21,048 nt of DNA from a virus, in IMG/VR virus record IMGVR_UViG_3300048592_000834, positions 1-21,048 of that record, one strand, 5' to 3'. Position 1 is the first letter of the stretch, and every line of letters starts with the position of its first letter. The position numbers and the translations under genes were made by a program. Positions 20,179 through 21,048 of the stretch are shown here, one piece after another. A model generated the notes under the pieces. That model had not been told where the DNA came from. It worked only from the letters and a program-made list of their open reading frames with translations, and searched no databases.

Positions 20179-20196
20179 GTGTTTGCGCGCAAACGT
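20179..20196 (-). promoter_or_regulatory. Palindromic element upstream of the ParB-like gene (copy B)
   Basis: Minus-strand ACGTTTGCGCGCAAACAC is identical over 18 nt to 6329-6346 and has the same orientation relative to its gene. It contains the 14-bp palindrome GTTTGCGCGCAAAC. Being next to the ParB-like start, it could be an autoregulatory operator or a parS-like site. Confidence 0.65.
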
Positions 20197-20206
20197 TGAT
20201 TGCTGT

Positions 20207-20482
20207 TCAGCGGGGCTGGCGCTCGACGCGCCACCCGTTGCCGAGTTCCTCCACCACTTCCCGGTCGGGTGCCGTAGGCGCGGCGGTCGGCGTCGCGCAC
20301 GGGGACGGGGCCAGGTCGAGGAGCCACTCCACCGTCCGCAGGCGGGCCGACAGGTCGCAGATGATTTCGATCAGCCGCCGGCTGCCCAGCAGGGCCAGCT
20401 CCGTCGCGAGGCTCTCCGGCTCCAGCGGGAGCGGGGCCGGGTTCGGCGGCGGGTAAGGCTGGGACTGGATGATGTTGGTCAC
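20207..20482 (-). CDS. Small protein of unknown function upstream of the ParB-like gene
   Basis: A 91-aa ORF from GTG 20482 with GGGAG about 8 nt upstream. A Pro-rich N-terminus (QPYPPPNPAPLPLEPESL) is followed by an amphipathic helix, LLGSRRLIEIICDLSARLRT then VEWLLDLA. The Thr/Pro/Ala-rich tail ends VVEELGNGWRVERQPR. It sits 39 nt before the ParB-like start on the same strand, so it is probably co-transcribed. I do not recognise the family. Confidence 0.6.
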   Translation of the reverse strand: MTNIIQSQPYPPPNPAPLPLEPESLATELALLGSRRLIEIICDLSARLRTVEWLLDLAPSPCATPTAAPTAPDREVVEELGNGWRVERQPR

Positions 20483-20557
20483 GGGTCAACTCCCTGTGGG
20501 TGAGGCCGATGACGGCCAGGATAGACGACGCCAGAATCAGGCAAAGCAGGTTGGGAA

Positions 20558-21048
20558 TCAATGCTGGATGATCCCTTCGTAGCCCGCCGGGACGTAGGAT
20601 GACGCTCCGGCGGGTTCGGCGACGCCCCAGGCGACCAGGTCGTCCGGGGCGACGCGGCCGGCGAGTAGACCGGCTTGCAGCTCGGCGGCGGTCAGGTTCT
20701 CGGGCACGGCCCACTGGCGCAGGCGCTTGACGAGCGCACCCACGCCCACGGGATCGCGGCCGGTCCGGGCAGCCTGCCAGGCGGCGACATGGCGGGCGAC
20801 GGTCTCGAAGCCGAGCCCGGCCAGCTCCGCCACGATGTGCGGGGCCACGCCGGCCGCGCCGAGCAGTTCGGCGGCGTCCGGGTCCGGTTCCCCCACACCC
20901 TCTCCAGAGCAGCAGCTAGGTTTAACCTGCTGCTGCTTGCTAGTATTAACTAATTCCATACTCGCGGGTGCAGGGGGGATTTGAGCGTCGTCACGCTCAG
21001 ATTCGTCAGCGGCAGCGCGCCCACCGGGCGCGCTTTTCGCAGTGGAGC
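20558..21048 (-). CDS. C-terminal part of a probable replication/DNA-binding protein (partial)
   Basis: The frame is open from the right edge of the window to the stop at 20558. An internal ATG at 20959 lacks any ribosome site, so I treat the gene as truncated by the window. The visible part has a low-complexity linker (SAPGGRAAADESERDDAQIP, then a Gln/Ser/Cys-rich patch) and a helical module: ELLGAAGVAPHIVAELAGLG, then FETVARHVAAWQAAR and GALVKRLRQW. This module resembles, from memory, C-terminal segments of phage or plasmid replication-initiation proteins with helix-turn-helix domains. A role in replication fits the ParB-like neighbour but is not proven. The stop is 75 nt before the next gene start. 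Confidence 0.6.
   Translation of the reverse strand, partial: STAKSAPGGRAAADESERDDAQIPPAPASMELVNTSKQQQVKPSCCSGEGVGEPDPDAAELLGAAGVAPHIVAELAGLGFETVARHVAAWQAARTGRDPVGVGALVKRLRQWAVPENLTAAELQAGLLAGRVAPDDLVAWGVAEPAGASSYVPAGYEGIIQH

Noticed and set aside
18296-20503. 735-codon plus-strand ORF opposite the ParB-like gene
   Set aside because: Composition is Gly/Val/Asp-rich without motifs, while the minus strand encodes clear ParB and helix-turn-helix motifs.
20151-20557. Minus-strand frame starting IPNLLCLILASSILAVIGLT that could encode a small membrane protein
   Set aside because: The hydrophobic stretch lies in the gap before the 91-aa gene, but no ATG or GTG with a ribosome site begins it, and the frame runs on as Pro/Arg-rich shadow of the 91-aa gene.

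Overview
The window looks like part of a siphovirus-type tailed phage or prophage whose host is probably a member of Chloroflexota. The host guess is an inference. It rests on very high GC, the Pro-Thr-Ala-Thr linker plus lamin-tail-like domain of the large protein at 14090-16663, and spacer repeats (AGGTTGC/AGGTTGAC, GAATTAG/GAATTAC) of a style I associate with that phylum. No terminase, portal, capsid, integrase, rRNA, tRNA or CRISPR array is visible, so prophage versus free phage cannot be decided here.

Layout. Positions 1-17084 form one rightward late (virion) operon with many TGATG or ATGA stop/start overlaps. It starts with the last codons of an unknown gene. A GT2 glycosyltransferase with TPR repeats follows, then a Thr-rich collagen-like virion protein and an unidentified structural protein. 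A canonical head-to-tail series comes next: gp6-type connector, SPP1 gp16-like head closure, HK97 gp10-like protein, DUF3168-like tail terminator, major tail tube, gpG/gpGT chaperones, tape measure, a minor tail protein, a hub-like tail-tip protein and a fibre/tip protein. The operon ends with a membrane-anchored, glycosidase-like secreted protein, a small coiled-coil protein and a stand-alone SH3b protein. A hairpin terminator at 17111-17136 separates it from genes on the other strand.

Positions 17145-21048 are all leftward. A three-gene cassette of small proteins (17145-17957) sits behind a near-ideal promoter, TTGACA-17-TATACT, whose spacer is filled by a perfect palindrome. To its right is a 359-bp gene-free stretch packed with inverted repeats. 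Then come a 616-aa ParB-like protein with Cys clusters, a small unknown protein, and the C-terminal part of a probable replication/DNA-binding protein that runs off the window.

Most notable points: (1) an in-frame slippery G GGA AAA at 6683-6689 leads in the -1 frame into a 72-codon extension, matching the lambda G/GT arrangement; (2) an 18-nt palindromic element occurs twice, in the same orientation just upstream of the start codons of gpG and of the ParB-like gene, possibly linking late and maintenance genes; (3) the palindrome-in-promoter switch of the leftward cassette; (4) a glycosyltransferase gene directly before a collagen-like gene rich in Gly-X-Thr triplets, suggesting a glycosylated virion surface; (5) late-operon spacers occupied by short tandem repeats and hairpins. 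Long antisense and out-of-frame ORFs in the rightward region are treated as GC-driven shadows.
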